DNA of 64,000 nucleotides from an uncultured Blautia sp. (GTDB lineage Bacteria > Bacillota > Clostridia > Lachnospirales > Lachnospiraceae). The DNA is taken from assembly GCF_934371575.1 (NCBI RefSeq), contig NZ_CAKRNY010000004.1, forward strand, positions 54,931 through 118,930. The letters are read 5' to 3'. Both the position numbers and the translations under genes were made by a program. The notes under the pieces are model-generated. The model was not told where the DNA came from and made no database searches. It saw only the letters and a list, made by a program, of their open reading frames with translations. Shown here in pieces: positions 8,003-16,600 of this stretch (its first letter is position 1; each line of letters begins with the position of its first letter).

Positions 8003-8614
8003 TTAGCCTCCCGCCATCCTTTTTCCTGCCAGCATATTAAATTTACGGAGGCTCTCGTCAATGTTCTCCTGGATCACACCGATATATACCAACGTCTCCC
8101 GCTGGAAGCTGTGACATAATATCCTCTGAAGACTCACTACGTCACCTGTCATTTTGTAATAATGGTAACCGAACGTTTTTCGCAAGGTGTGACAACCTAT
8201 GCGCTCTTCTACTCCGGCCTGGCGTGCTATAGTATTGATAATCTGATAGCAGCGCTGTCGGGTAATAGGCTGGTATTTATGCGTTACAGGATCCTTTTTT
8301 CGGCTCTGGAGAATATATTCATCTGCTTTTCTTCCTGTCAGCAGTCTATTGATTTCCTTTCTTGCCGCCGGATTAATTAAAATCCTGGCTTCCTTTCCGG
8401 TCTTTTTCGCTTGAATCTGTGCATAATCCTTTCCACGCAGATCTGATACCTTGAAGCGTCTAAAATCGCTCACGCGTAAACTGGTGTTGAAGCCAACGAC
8501 AAGAATTAATTCCCAACTTACCTCTCCGGTCTTTCGGTGTTTATCGTGCTCCCTTGCGATTTCATAACATTTTTGCAATGTATCTAAATCCCTGATAGGC
8601 TGTACCACCTGCAT
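8003..8614 (-). CDS. Small tyrosine recombinase (catalytic domain only)
   Basis: A 203-residue protein holding the tyrosine-recombinase signature: R in TSLRVSDF, a lysine in AKKTGKEAR, HTLRKTFG (H-x-x-R), H in ILCHSFQ and nucleophile Y in LVYIGV. It lacks the N-terminal arm-binding and core-binding domains of classical integrases. It sits next to the endolysin in the late operon, far from the attachment sites, while integration is explained by the serine integrase. It may resolve multimers, invert a segment or be a relic of another element. Confidence 0.85.
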   Translation of the reverse strand: MQVVQPIRDLDTLQKCYEIAREHDKHRKTGEVSWELILVVGFNTSLRVSDFRRFKVSDLRGKDYAQIQAKKTGKEARILINPAARKEINRLLTGRKADEYILQSRKKDPVTHKYQPITRQRCYQIINTIARQAGVEERIGCHTLRKTFGYHYYKMTGDVVSLQRILCHSFQRETLVYIGVIQENIDESLRKFNMLAGKRMAGG

Positions 8615-8634
8615 ACTTTCACCCCTTTATTTCA

Positions 8635-9732
8635 TCACTTATTGTTTTTGTACCATTCATTGACTTTCGCCTGTACTGCTGCTGAATCATATCCTGCCGT
8701 CTTTAGGCGCTGTGTACGTTGAGGATCATCCCCCCATTTTCCGGCAAGGATTTCCTGCACAAGCTCGTCAATAGTTTTTGCGTTTTTAGATTTGTAAGCC
8801 GCATTAACCTTCGCCTGTACTGTTGCTGGATCATACCCTGCCGCCTTCAGGCGCTGTGTACGTTGAGGATCATCCCCCCATTTTCCAGCAAGAATTTCCT
8901 GCACAAGCTCGTCAATATCCTTTTTGAAAGAATTTGTTTTCTTGGCGTACATATCTGTAAGCTTGTTTTTTGAATTAGTTCCATATTTGCCATCTACAGT
9001 TAATCCATTTTCTTTTTGGAATTTGCGCAGAGCTGTGTCTGTGCCGGATCCAAAATCACCATCTGCACCATAAGAGCCGCAGGAATAACCAACCTTGATT
9101 AACATTTCCTGCATGGTTTTTACGTCTGTGCCGGTATCTCCTTTTGACAGATATCCTTTGTTAGTGGAGGAATCTCCTGCCTTTTCTCCGCTTGTTATTG
9201 CAATAGCTACATGATGGTTATCATTTAGCAGGATGTCTCCTGCCTGCAAATAATCACCACTTGTCAGATATTTTTTATCTGTAAGTACTTTCGCGCCAGC
9301 ATTTTTGAACGCTTCTCGCATTTTGTATGTAGTCAGATAGATGCTAACTGCTTTCAACTTTGGTCTGTTCAGCCGATAACCTACCGATTTTACAATACTT
9401 GCTGTGCTCTGACTGCAGTCTGTTTCGCATGGCTTCTTAATTTTTGACGGATCGTAGCCATTTGCGGCCAGCTGTTCCCAGAAGGTATAGCGATCATTGC
9501 TATTTCCTGCAGTTCCCTGATCGTAGCCAATCATATTATTATTCGCTGCCTGTGTTACCAGTTCTACAATTAATGTCGCTACTTCCTGGTCTTCAAAACG
9601 AAGAACGCAGAGCCAAGGTCTGTTATACCAGTTGATGATCTGATACTCTGTCCCGGTCTGATCTCCGGCCTTTCCGCCTGCGTATCTTCCATTTTCATCA
9701 TGTCCACAGTTTGATAATTTAACTACTGCCAT
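8635..9732 (-). CDS. Endolysin: NlpC/P60-like peptidase, PG-binding domain, two CW_7 repeats
   Basis: A 365-residue protein. The N-terminal 190 residues form a cysteine-peptidase-like lysin domain with Cys in ETDCSQSTAS and His in NDNHHVAIA. Residues 200-270 look like a PG_binding_1 domain (LSKGDTGTDVKTMQEML). The C-terminus has two near-identical CW_7 (Cpl-7-type) cell-wall repeats, each with LVQEILAGKWGDDPQRTQRL, which are also close at DNA level. There is no signal peptide, so export relies on the adjacent holin. It degrades host peptidoglycan at lysis. Confidence 0.88.
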   Translation of the reverse strand: MAVVKLSNCGHDENGRYAGGKAGDQTGTEYQIINWYNRPWLCVLRFEDQEVATLIVELVTQAANNNMIGYDQGTAGNSNDRYTFWEQLAANGYDPSKIKKPCETDCSQSTASIVKSVGYRLNRPKLKAVSIYLTTYKMREAFKNAGAKVLTDKKYLTSGDYLQAGDILLNDNHHVAIAITSGEKAGDSSTNKGYLSKGDTGTDVKTMQEMLIKVGYSCGSYGADGDFGSGTDTALRKFQKENGLTVDGKYGTNSKNKLTDMYAKKTNSFKKDIDELVQEILAGKWGDDPQRTQRLKAAGYDPATVQAKVNAAYKSKNAKTIDELVQEILAGKWGDDPQRTQRLKTAGYDSAAVQAKVNEWYKNNK

Positions 9733-9745
9733 TGTTCATACCTCC

Positions 9746-10066
9746 TTATTTTCCTTTTCCTGGAGCTGCATTAACGATCTGTAAGATCATCTGCGTTACT
9801 TTATCAAATCCCAGCATTGCGCCTAACCACGAGAAGAGCATAAGCGCAATAAGGTACACCGCCAACTTGGCAGTAAGCGTTGCTTCCATCATAATGATGT
9901 AGGCTGCTGCAATCGCGATAGATAACACTACTGCTACAATTCCCGCTATAAGATTTGCACTGTATGGTTCCTCTGATTCTTTTTTGAATGTTTTAATTGC
10001 TTCTGTAATTCCCATGGTAAGGACTGATATTACTAATAACAAAAATAAAAAGCTCTCTAAACTCAT
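9746..10066 (-). CDS. Phage holin
   Basis: A 106-residue protein with three hydrophobic segments (FLFLLLVISVLTMG; LIAGIVAVVLSIAIAAAYIIM; LAVYLIALMLFSWLGAMLG) and a short charged N-terminal loop after the first. It is directly upstream of the endolysin and shares ATGA with the preceding gene stop. It forms the membrane lesion that releases the lysin. It resembles Clostridia phage holins of this size. Confidence 0.8.
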   Translation of the reverse strand: MSLESFLFLLLVISVLTMGITEAIKTFKKESEEPYSANLIAGIVAVVLSIAIAAAYIIMMEATLTAKLAVYLIALMLFSWLGAMLGFDKVTQMILQIVNAAPGKGK

Positions 10067-10386
10067 ATGTTTTCCTCCCTTTCGTCCGGCAACGCGGCCA
10101 GATCATTTTCATTGTTATTTTTCAATTCCTGTTCATCTTGCTTTTGCCACTTGCGATCCTGCCTCTTATCTTTTGTGGTACGGATCCATCCGCAGATACC
10201 GCATTCCCCAATAGTGGCTGCCACTACGGCGCAAGCATAAGTTTCTGGCATGCTTCCGCATGAACGATATACAGATATCATCTGCCAATTGAACCAAATA
10301 AAAAAGGCGCCGACTAAAAGCAGCACCAGGTTCAGTGTTCCGATTTTATGAATAAATCGGACAATATTATTTTTTAATTCTTTCAT
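10063..10386 (-). CDS. Membrane protein, possible second holin or antiholin
   Basis: A 107-residue protein with a hydrophobic segment LVLLLVGAFFIWFNW and a second, weaker one (YACAVVAATIGECGICGW). The C-terminal half is very polar (KDKRQDRKWQKQDEQ). It overlaps the holin gene by 4 bp, so the two are translationally coupled. A lysis-timing role fits the position but the family is not recognised. A dispersed repeat copy lies inside the coding end. Confidence 0.5.
   Translation of the reverse strand: MKELKNNIVRFIHKIGTLNLVLLLVGAFFIWFNWQMISVYRSCGSMPETYACAVVAATIGECGICGWIRTTKDKRQDRKWQKQDEQELKNNNENDLAALPDEREENI
10089..10109 (+). repeat. Dispersed short repeat, copy 3 (inside a coding end)
   Basis: AACGCGGCCAGATCATTTT again, here encoding part of the C-terminal tail of the membrane protein on the opposite strand. 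Confidence 0.6.
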
Positions 10387-10402
10387 TTTTCTTCACTCTC
10401 TC

Positions 10403-10429
10403 AGAAAATTTTATTTTAAAAAATTTTCT
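10403..10429. terminator. A+T inverted repeat after the tail-fibre gene
   Basis: AGAAAATTTT and AAAATTTTCT flank seven bases immediately past the stop codon at 10430. The stem is long but weak. It may attenuate transcription between fibre and lysis genes. Confidence 0.35.
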
Positions 10430-11644
10430 TCAAAGACAACGAGAACGACCACCATAATAGGCAAGTTCTTGATCTCGCTTGTAATAAGCATAGATGCACC
10501 CAAGTCCAGAACGATTGGTCAAATTATAATGTCCACCGCGACTTGATAATAATTCACCTTTCATAAAATGTATGAAACAATTTCCCTCTGTCTCGTCTTT
10601 GGAACTAGTTGGATATAATCCAAGCTCTTTGATAATGGATGGAACAAACGGAAGTCTGCTTGGATTAGCAGTCAGCTTCTTAAACTCCGTTTCTCTGTAC
10701 GTATCATCAAGTGTATCGCACTGCGTATCCAACTGAATTGCACTTCCTGTCCAATTCCAATGAAGTGTTCCAACCGTTCCTGGTGTAACCAATGCATACC
10801 CATCATTGCCCTTATTTGGCAAAATTGCTTTCCACGCTGCAGAACCAGCAGACAAATCAGTATTCAAATCAGCTGCATTGTTATTTTCCAAAATCTGAAG
10901 TTCACCGTCATAAATGCGATAACCATACTGCCACTCCAAGCTTGACCCTATAATATCCGTCATATTTCCTAGATTACTTCCAAGATACCATTCGCTGGGG
11001 CCGCTTCCATTTAAAGTACGGAATCCTGTCTGTCTAATATCATTTTTATTATTATCGTATGAGACGCCCCCAATAAATTCAATTTTTTCCCAGTAATCAA
11101 ATGAAATATCCGGTTTTAATTCTGCCACTGCCGTATGTGCAATTAAGCATCTGTATAAGTATCCTTCGTAGGCTCTTTCTGTGCCAACTTGCATTGAATC
11201 TCCAACTTTCCACGCAGTAGCATCTTTATGACTTTGCCCCCAGGAAGTATTTCCCTTCGGGATCCATCCTTCTTTTTGAGCTAAAAGTTTAACAAACCCA
11301 TAATCGGCACAAGTCATTCCAGAAATTCCAAAACCGGCAGCACGAATTCTTGAACGCATTTGATCTGCACCCATAGAATTAGCTGGCATAATATTCGGCA
11401 TACTGAGAAGTGGTCCACTATCCAAACCAGTTTCACCAACCTTATATTTTCCTAACAAAATAGAATCTTGCTCAACACCATTTATAATAAATGCTGGATG
11501 TGTGTGCTCTGGAAGCCCTTCCACAAGATCAGAAGATTTGCATTTTTTAAAACGGACAAATATACCGATAACATTACCGTTTTTATCATATTTTACTATA
11601 TTTCCATATTTTTTTGCGAGAAATTCAAGAGGACTATTATTCAT
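10430..11644 (-). CDS. Tail protein with C-type-lectin-like (DGR-target-like) C-terminus
   Basis: A 404-residue protein. The start at MNNSPLEF follows AAAGGAGAA; an earlier in-frame ATG lies inside the upstream gene. The middle has formylglycine/CLec-like elements (CADYGFVKLLA, GFRTLNGSGPSEWYLGSN). The end GYALVTPG...SSRGGHYNLTNRSG...YYGGRSRCL resembles variable regions of diversity-generating retroelement targets, which end in a G-x-R-x-x-L pattern. No reverse transcriptase or template repeat is seen. It likely binds a host surface ligand at the tail tip. Confidence 0.65.
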   Translation of the reverse strand: MNNSPLEFLAKKYGNIVKYDKNGNVIGIFVRFKKCKSSDLVEGLPEHTHPAFIINGVEQDSILLGKYKVGETGLDSGPLLSMPNIMPANSMGADQMRSRIRAAGFGISGMTCADYGFVKLLAQKEGWIPKGNTSWGQSHKDATAWKVGDSMQVGTERAYEGYLYRCLIAHTAVAELKPDISFDYWEKIEFIGGVSYDNNKNDIRQTGFRTLNGSGPSEWYLGSNLGNMTDIIGSSLEWQYGYRIYDGELQILENNNAADLNTDLSAGSAAWKAILPNKGNDGYALVTPGTVGTLHWNWTGSAIQLDTQCDTLDDTYRETEFKKLTANPSRLPFVPSIIKELGLYPTSSKDETEGNCFIHFMKGELLSSRGGHYNLTNRSGLGCIYAYYKRDQELAYYGGRSRCL

Positions 11645-11960
11645 ATTCACTTTCTCCTTTAATATTATCAGCGGTGTTGATGTTTTTCTTGTTAATATTT
11701 TCCAGAGCTGCAATTCTTTTTTTTAAATCTCTCACCTCTGCACTATAAAGTGTAATTATTAAATCTAAAGCATTTGCAATATGCTGTAGACCTTCGTCCA
11801 TTTGATTAAATTTCTTTGCAGACATTGGTGTCCCCTGTTGTATCACTTTCTGTGGTGCCGGGGTAAAAGTTTTAGTTCCATCACTATTTATTACCTCTGA
11901 AAAGGTTTGTTGACGTTCAACAATATGATCTTTCCAATTAACCCTTTCATTATAAGACAT
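11637..11960 (-). CDS. Tail-fibre-associated protein
   Basis: A 107-residue protein with the segment IVERQQTFSEV...DGTKTFTPAPQ, followed by QQGTPMSAKKFNQMDEG and a C-terminal coiled coil (SAEVRDLKKRIAALE). This layout recurs in Firmicutes phages directly before tail fibres, where it is taken as structural. It overlaps the lectin-like gene by 8 bp, so they are probably made together, perhaps as connector or chaperone. Confidence 0.55.
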   Translation of the reverse strand: MSYNERVNWKDHIVERQQTFSEVINSDGTKTFTPAPQKVIQQGTPMSAKKFNQMDEGLQHIANALDLIITLYSAEVRDLKKRIAALENINKKNINTADNIKGESEYE

Positions 11961-11974
11961 TTTCTGTCGCCTCC

Positions 11975-12337
11975 TTAAAGTGCATCATATGCACCAGTAT
12001 TATTAACACTTTCTTTTATTTGAAACAAAGAAAAACGGCAAGAGTATAAAATTCCATCTGAGTTATTTTTTCTTGTAATATTTACAGACTTACTTCCAAT
12101 TCGTAGACCGTTATAGTCATATAGTTCCACAGTAGTTACGGTATATGAATTACTTTTTGTGTAATCAATTAAAAAGGTTACTTCAATTCGTCCATCAGTA
12201 AGTACTGTTGCCGCTTCAATCTTTGACTCAAACCACATTCCTGCAACTTCATAACGTGCATAAGCTATTTCTGATTGAATTTCAGCACGTTTTTTTTCAA
12301 GATAGTTCTTATCAAATACAAATATAGTGCTACCCAT
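11975..12337 (-). CDS. Hypothetical tail-region protein
   Basis: A 120-residue protein with AAGGAG four bases before ATG. It has an N-terminal helix (KNYLEKKRAEIQSEIAYAR) followed by beta-rich sequence (GRIEVTFLIDY, YTVTTVELYDYNG). No family is recognised. Context between tail-fibre genes suggests a small structural or adhesin-like component. Confidence 0.5.
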   Translation of the reverse strand: MGSTIFVFDKNYLEKKRAEIQSEIAYARYEVAGMWFESKIEAATVLTDGRIEVTFLIDYTKSNSYTVTTVELYDYNGLRIGSKSVNITRKNNSDGILYSCRFSLFQIKESVNNTGAYDAL

Positions 12338-12378
12338 ACTTCTCCTTCTTTACTATATTATTTTTAAATAAAACTCAG

Positions 12379-12405
12379 TTATGGCTCTGCTCTAGATCTA
12401 TTCAT
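12379..12405 (-). pseudogene. Eight-codon mini-ORF with a full ribosome site
   Basis: GAGAGGTGAACAA precedes ATG, then NRSRAEP and stop. A perfect ribosome site on an eight-codon ORF suggests the decapitated start of a lost fibre gene, or a leader. The rest of 12338-12535 is AT-rich with no gene; a TTGACA box sits on the minus strand at 12509-12514. Confidence 0.35.
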
Positions 12406-12535
12406 TTGTTCACCTCTCATTTTAAAATTTAAAAGAATATTTTTCATATCTTTGTCACTTTAATGTTCATTTTTAACTATGCAACAGATTTACTATGACT
12501 TGTTTTGTCAATTAGAGGCTTATAATAAAAAGAGG

Positions 12536-12973
12536 CTACCTTCCATTGGAATGTGCCTGCTCATTCAGATATTCATTTATTTCATTCTTTGTTGAGGGTA
12601 CAGTATGATTACAGCCTTGCTGTTCAAGCCCATCAAGACAGGCCATAACACCGCGCATAAGCAACCGTCTCTCTTTTAATGAATCATTAATGGCTTCTCT
12701 CTGCTTCTTAGCCTCGTCGGCAAGATCGTTCAAGCGGTCGTAGTCCCTCTGCTGACGTTTCTTGATTTCGCCAATAGATCTTTCGACTCCTTCTTTCCAG
12801 TCGGAATCAATTTTTTCTGCATCAACCATCTTCTGTTCTTTCCGCGCTTGCTTAGACATGCGTTCATTGAATTCTGGCCATTCCTTATACACAAAATATG
12901 CCATAACAAGCAGAATAACAAATACAAGCAAAAATGTATTCGGATCTACTGTGCTTCCAAGTATGCTAATCAT
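12536..12973 (-). CDS. Membrane-anchored coiled-coil protein
   Basis: A 145-residue protein. There is one N-terminal membrane span (TFLLVFVILLVMAYFVY), then a long charged coiled coil (RMSKQARKEQKMVDAEKI through KERRLLMRG). Topology is N-out/C-in or spanin-like; such proteins are frequent beside Gram-positive phage lysis and fibre genes. It could be a holin partner or a tail-associated membrane protein. Family not recognised. Confidence 0.5.
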   Translation of the reverse strand: MISILGSTVDPNTFLLVFVILLVMAYFVYKEWPEFNERMSKQARKEQKMVDAEKIDSDWKEGVERSIGEIKKRQQRDYDRLNDLADEAKKQREAINDSLKERRLLMRGVMACLDGLEQQGCNHTVPSTKNEINEYLNEQAHSNGR

Positions 12974-13012
12974 TTATTTTTTTCCTTTCTTTACTTAAAT
13001 CTTAAATTTTTA

Positions 13013-13248
13013 AACATAAATTATTTTTGTTTTGCCAGCAACTAATTAACTAAAGACGGTATTTAGCCATCTAAAGCATTCGCCCTCTCAGATTAAATCA
13101 ATACATCTATCAATTTCATCTTGTGCGATAGTGTCCTCTTTGCAGGTGAAAGTACATGTTGTGGTTGACCTGGAACAAATACAGATCCCAAAGCCTCCAG
13201 TTGCAGCCTACAATAGGCGCAGTGACGTCGCAAAAATCCCCTGTTATT
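13013..13248 (-). other. Intergenic stretch with possible gene remnant
   Basis: No convincing gene. On the minus strand a TTG after AGGGGA (about 13229) opens a 46-codon frame beginning RRHCAYCRLQLEALG. An overlapping frame is Cys-rich (GFGICICS, TTTCTFTCKED) and stays open to a stop near 13094. The two frames together look like one small Cys protein broken by a single-base indel. Confidence 0.3.
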
Positions 13249-13425
13249 TTATTGTTTATTTCTTCTGAATATCTGTTTCCAATGGCGTTTTAAAAAGAAT
13301 TCCATCCCAACATCATCTTTATCATCTAGAATTTTCATAAAATCTGCTTTCTCTTGCTCTGGTAATTTTTTATACAATAGGCTAAGATTCCAAGCAATTT
13401 TCAGCCATGATATTTTTTTCGTCAT
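13249..13425 (-). CDS. Small hypothetical protein
   Basis: A 58-residue protein. The start at MTKKISWLKIAW follows AAAGGAGAAAAT. It is basic and helical (LSLLYKKLPEQEKADFMKIL, KRHWKQIFRRNK). It lies directly downstream of the large SGNH tail protein gene, a position often occupied by a tiny unknown in Firmicutes phages. Confidence 0.5.
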   Translation of the reverse strand: MTKKISWLKIAWNLSLLYKKLPEQEKADFMKILDDKDDVGMEFFLKRHWKQIFRRNKQ

Positions 13426-13460
13426 ATTTTCTCCTTTCTTTCTGCAAAATTCAATCTCAT

Positions 13461-15917
13461 TTAGCTGAGAACGCCACAGTACCATGAATACATCACATCT
13501 GCGTATTGCAAATAGTTACTCTGTGGATTTGGGTGAATGCTATCCGCAGGGATTATTTCTGTAACCTTGCTTCTTGGATTTACATTAACTTCTAATCCAC
13601 CGAAGTTATTCTCTGAATCAAAACACAGCGCAAGAGGGATAATCCATAAATTCTTATAGTCTTTAAACAATTCAGAAAGTCTTGTCATGAGATTATAAAC
13701 ACCATAATCAGCATAAATCTTATACATCCCGCCTGTCGTTGCATATCCGAGAACATTTTTCTGATACCCAATTCCGTTTTGATCTGCTCTATACGGAGTA
13801 TTAACGATCATAATTTTAATATTTGGCTTGCTTTCACGAATTTTATCTACAAGCCGTTTTATGCCATTTGCAGATGAAATTTGTTCTAAATCTCCGCCAT
13901 TTGCTCCAAGGAAAATTTGAACTATATCAGGGTCATATCTTGTTGATGTTACATAGTAATTCCAATCAAATTCTTGTGTATTGGGGTTAAGCATTGGAAC
14001 ACCTGTTACACCATCATAAGAATATGTACTACCTGTCATATAGTCCAAATATGTCATAAAGCCTGCACCGGGTCTGCCCTCACAACCACCTGTGTATACA
14101 ACACCCGCAGGATATTTTTCGCTTTGATTTCCTTCGTAATATTCACCGTCTGCGAAAGTCCATGTGTACGGAATAACACCAACAAAGTTCAATTTGTTAT
14201 TCGATAACCTTGTCAGTTCTGCATAAAAGCAATGCTTATAAGATAAACTATCACCAATATTGCAAATAGAATGTATTGCCATTGAGTCAGCTACAATGTG
14301 AAGTGTGCTGTGCTTCTCAGCAATCAGATTCAAATAATCGTCGTATATTCTTAGGGATAGCGTATAATCACCGACTAGCGATTCTGCACCTACTATACTG
14401 AATTTACGTTTCAGAGCAGAACCAACATAGTTTGTTCCATTTGTACATGACCACTGGAAATGATATTTGTCGGCCAATATGCAAACCTGTTTATTATAGA
14501 TTTCGATAGTTCTACCAACAGCAACATAAATGTCAGTAGGCAAATAAACAGGTATTTTACTTCTTTCATTATTTAATGAGCGCATACCAATATCATCTTT
14601 CAAATCTGAGATATTAGTTGGAACATCCCCTAAATACTTATTCGGAATTTTAGGTGATTTATATTCACTATATTCCATAATTGGAATATTAACATCTGAA
14701 ACACCGATAAAATATGGTTCTTTCTGATTGACAGTATACCACGATATTCTAACATAATAGGCATTATTCGGTATGACAATCGCAGAGTTTACAGCGTTAG
14801 GATTTCCACAATCAACAAAATTTTTTTCTTCATCATAGAAAGCTATTCTTGATGCCCCTAATTTGTTCTGATTATATTGAACAAAAAGATATTTTCCTCT
14901 TTCTTTGTAAACTTCTACAATACCAGTTGTAATACATCCATCAATCTGTTCTAAAGAACCATTGCTTCCATTTACTCTGACATTATTTTCGACTACACCA
15001 TCAAATAGATTTATTGTTGATGTATCGAAAAAAGATGTCATTTTTGGTACAATATATCCTTCATCAATAACAGCTTTTTTGTTTTTCAGTTTTTCAATAT
15101 CTTCTTTTGCAGTTTGCATACCAATATCATCTTTTAAATCTGAAAGTTTTGACGGAACATCAATGTTTATCTTTTCATAATATTCTTCATAGTCAAGGTG
15201 TGATTTAGTTTCTGTACTAAAACCGACAAAATAAGGAGCTTGTTGATTTGCAGTTGTCCAAGATACTCTGACAAAATAAGCATCTTTAGGAACTGTTACG
15301 ACAGAAGTAATTGAATATCTATTCCCACAATCCACAAACACTTTATTCTTATCATAAAAAGCAATTCTTGATGCTCCCAAAGTTTCGGCATTATACTGTA
15401 CATAGATATTATCACCTCTTGAATTAGAGCAATCTATATATTCAGTAGTGACACATCCGGTCTGCGTTGAATCAAATATACCGTTACTTCCATTAACTCT
15501 TCCTGTAACCAAAGTGCCGTCAAAATGATTAGTAGATACTGAAAGTAGTTTGTTTTTTAAATCCCCTATAGCATCCTTTAGCGAAGCAGTTGCATCCTCT
15601 GCTGCCTGCTTCGTGTTCTTGATCTGCTCCCTCATTGCATCACCAGCAGTCTCGTAGGTCTTTCCATCAGCTCCGACACGGATGTCTAATAGCTCTGCAT
15701 CGCCTGTTGTGCTTCCTGCTGGGAGCTTCGCAAGGTTGGCAATTTGAGCTCGTGCCACTGGATCGGTAGCATTATCGGCTATTTGCTTACGCATTTTTTC
15801 AAATGGGATCGTTCCGCCGGAATTGTTTTCAGGATCAACAAAAATCATTTTCTTATTAGATAGTACCTTTTCTGTTTCCGGAAGATTATTAACATTTATA
15901 ATTTTTGGTGTATCCAT
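13461..15917 (-). CDS. Tail fibre/receptor-binding protein with duplicated domain and SGNH hydrolase
   Basis: An 818-residue protein. Residues 1-130 form a fibre-type N-terminus. Two diverged copies of one roughly 150-residue module follow, each with VNGSNG, LGASRIAFYD and SDLKDDIGM. Near residue 480 a beta-sandwich-like linker leads to a C-terminal SGNH/GDSL hydrolase: Ser in NIGDSLSYK, Gly in GRPGAG, Asn in LGANGG and Asp/His in DSIHPNPQ. All four blocks are present, so it should be active, probably deacetylating or de-esterifying a surface glycan during adsorption. Confidence 0.85.
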   Translation of the reverse strand: MDTPKIINVNNLPETEKVLSNKKMIFVDPENNSGGTIPFEKMRKQIADNATDPVARAQIANLAKLPAGSTTGDAELLDIRVGADGKTYETAGDAMREQIKNTKQAAEDATASLKDAIGDLKNKLLSVSTNHFDGTLVTGRVNGSNGIFDSTQTGCVTTEYIDCSNSRGDNIYVQYNAETLGASRIAFYDKNKVFVDCGNRYSITSVVTVPKDAYFVRVSWTTANQQAPYFVGFSTETKSHLDYEEYYEKINIDVPSKLSDLKDDIGMQTAKEDIEKLKNKKAVIDEGYIVPKMTSFFDTSTINLFDGVVENNVRVNGSNGSLEQIDGCITTGIVEVYKERGKYLFVQYNQNKLGASRIAFYDEEKNFVDCGNPNAVNSAIVIPNNAYYVRISWYTVNQKEPYFIGVSDVNIPIMEYSEYKSPKIPNKYLGDVPTNISDLKDDIGMRSLNNERSKIPVYLPTDIYVAVGRTIEIYNKQVCILADKYHFQWSCTNGTNYVGSALKRKFSIVGAESLVGDYTLSLRIYDDYLNLIAEKHSTLHIVADSMAIHSICNIGDSLSYKHCFYAELTRLSNNKLNFVGVIPYTWTFADGEYYEGNQSEKYPAGVVYTGGCEGRPGAGFMTYLDYMTGSTYSYDGVTGVPMLNPNTQEFDWNYYVTSTRYDPDIVQIFLGANGGDLEQISSANGIKRLVDKIRESKPNIKIMIVNTPYRADQNGIGYQKNVLGYATTGGMYKIYADYGVYNLMTRLSELFKDYKNLWIIPLALCFDSENNFGGLEVNVNPRSKVTEIIPADSIHPNPQSNYLQYADVMYSWYCGVLS

Positions 15918-15921
15918 TACA

Positions 15922-16590
15922 TCATTCCTCCTGTTTTTCCATACTTATATAAAGCACTTTGCCGCTTAGTGTCAGAATACCTTGTGATACTGCAAGACTT
16001 CTATTAACAGTGCTCGGTTCAGGAATTGTTCCACATAAATTTTCGCCTGTCATTGGATAAGAAATACTGTAAAATGGTACATCTTTTTCTTCCTGTAATC
16101 CAATACAACAGGTATATCCAATTTTTAAAGAATCTAGCACAGATCTTACATTTTTAGATGTGTCGATAGCTTTTCGAGCCCAGGCTTCATTTTCTGGAGT
16201 CAGATTTCCTTCTACTATCACACAGAAATGATATGGTTCTCCACAGTATTCCCAATTTTCTTGTACATTAACTTTTTCAAAATAACCACCAAGATATTGA
16301 AGTATTGCCATTGGAGTACCATACAATCCATATAAAAATGCGGAATTTTTTATCCATTCCCTCTTCGTTTCTATCGGAGCATTGTAGTCGTACAAACAAT
16401 TGGTTTCCCATGCCAACTCATCAAGTCGCCATTCTGGCATTGAGTCATAATCATCAATTAGTTTTAATCCGTCTGCGATCGCATCATTTAACATCTGCAA
16501 TCCAACTTCAATAGCTTTTGCAAGGGCATATCCGTTTTTATCGTTTAAGACAAATTGGGGCAGCCATTTTTCGATTTCAAATTTAAACAT
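15922..16590 (-). CDS. Baseplate/tail protein gpI (P2 family)
   Basis: A 222-residue protein with the pattern of P2 gpI/XkdU: LPEW-like PEWRLDELAWETNCLYDY, then WIKNSAFLYGLYGTPMAILQYL. It comes directly after gpJ and before the fibre, as in P2 and PBSX. It connects the baseplate wedge to the tail fibre. Confidence 0.85.
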   Translation of the reverse strand: MFKFEIEKWLPQFVLNDKNGYALAKAIEVGLQMLNDAIADGLKLIDDYDSMPEWRLDELAWETNCLYDYNAPIETKREWIKNSAFLYGLYGTPMAILQYLGGYFEKVNVQENWEYCGEPYHFCVIVEGNLTPENEAWARKAIDTSKNVRSVLDSLKIGYTCCIGLQEEKDVPFYSISYPMTGENLCGTIPEPSTVNRSLAVSQGILTLSGKVLYISMEKQEE

Positions 16591-16600
16591 ATCGCACCCC

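Noticed and set aside
10430..10560. A complete diversity-generating retroelement
   Set aside because: No reverse transcriptase with a YxDD motif and no second copy of the variable region occur in the window.
11645..11713. Upstream start of the lectin-like tail protein
   Set aside because: It lies inside the preceding gene without a ribosome site; the ATG at 11644 has AAAGGAGAA.
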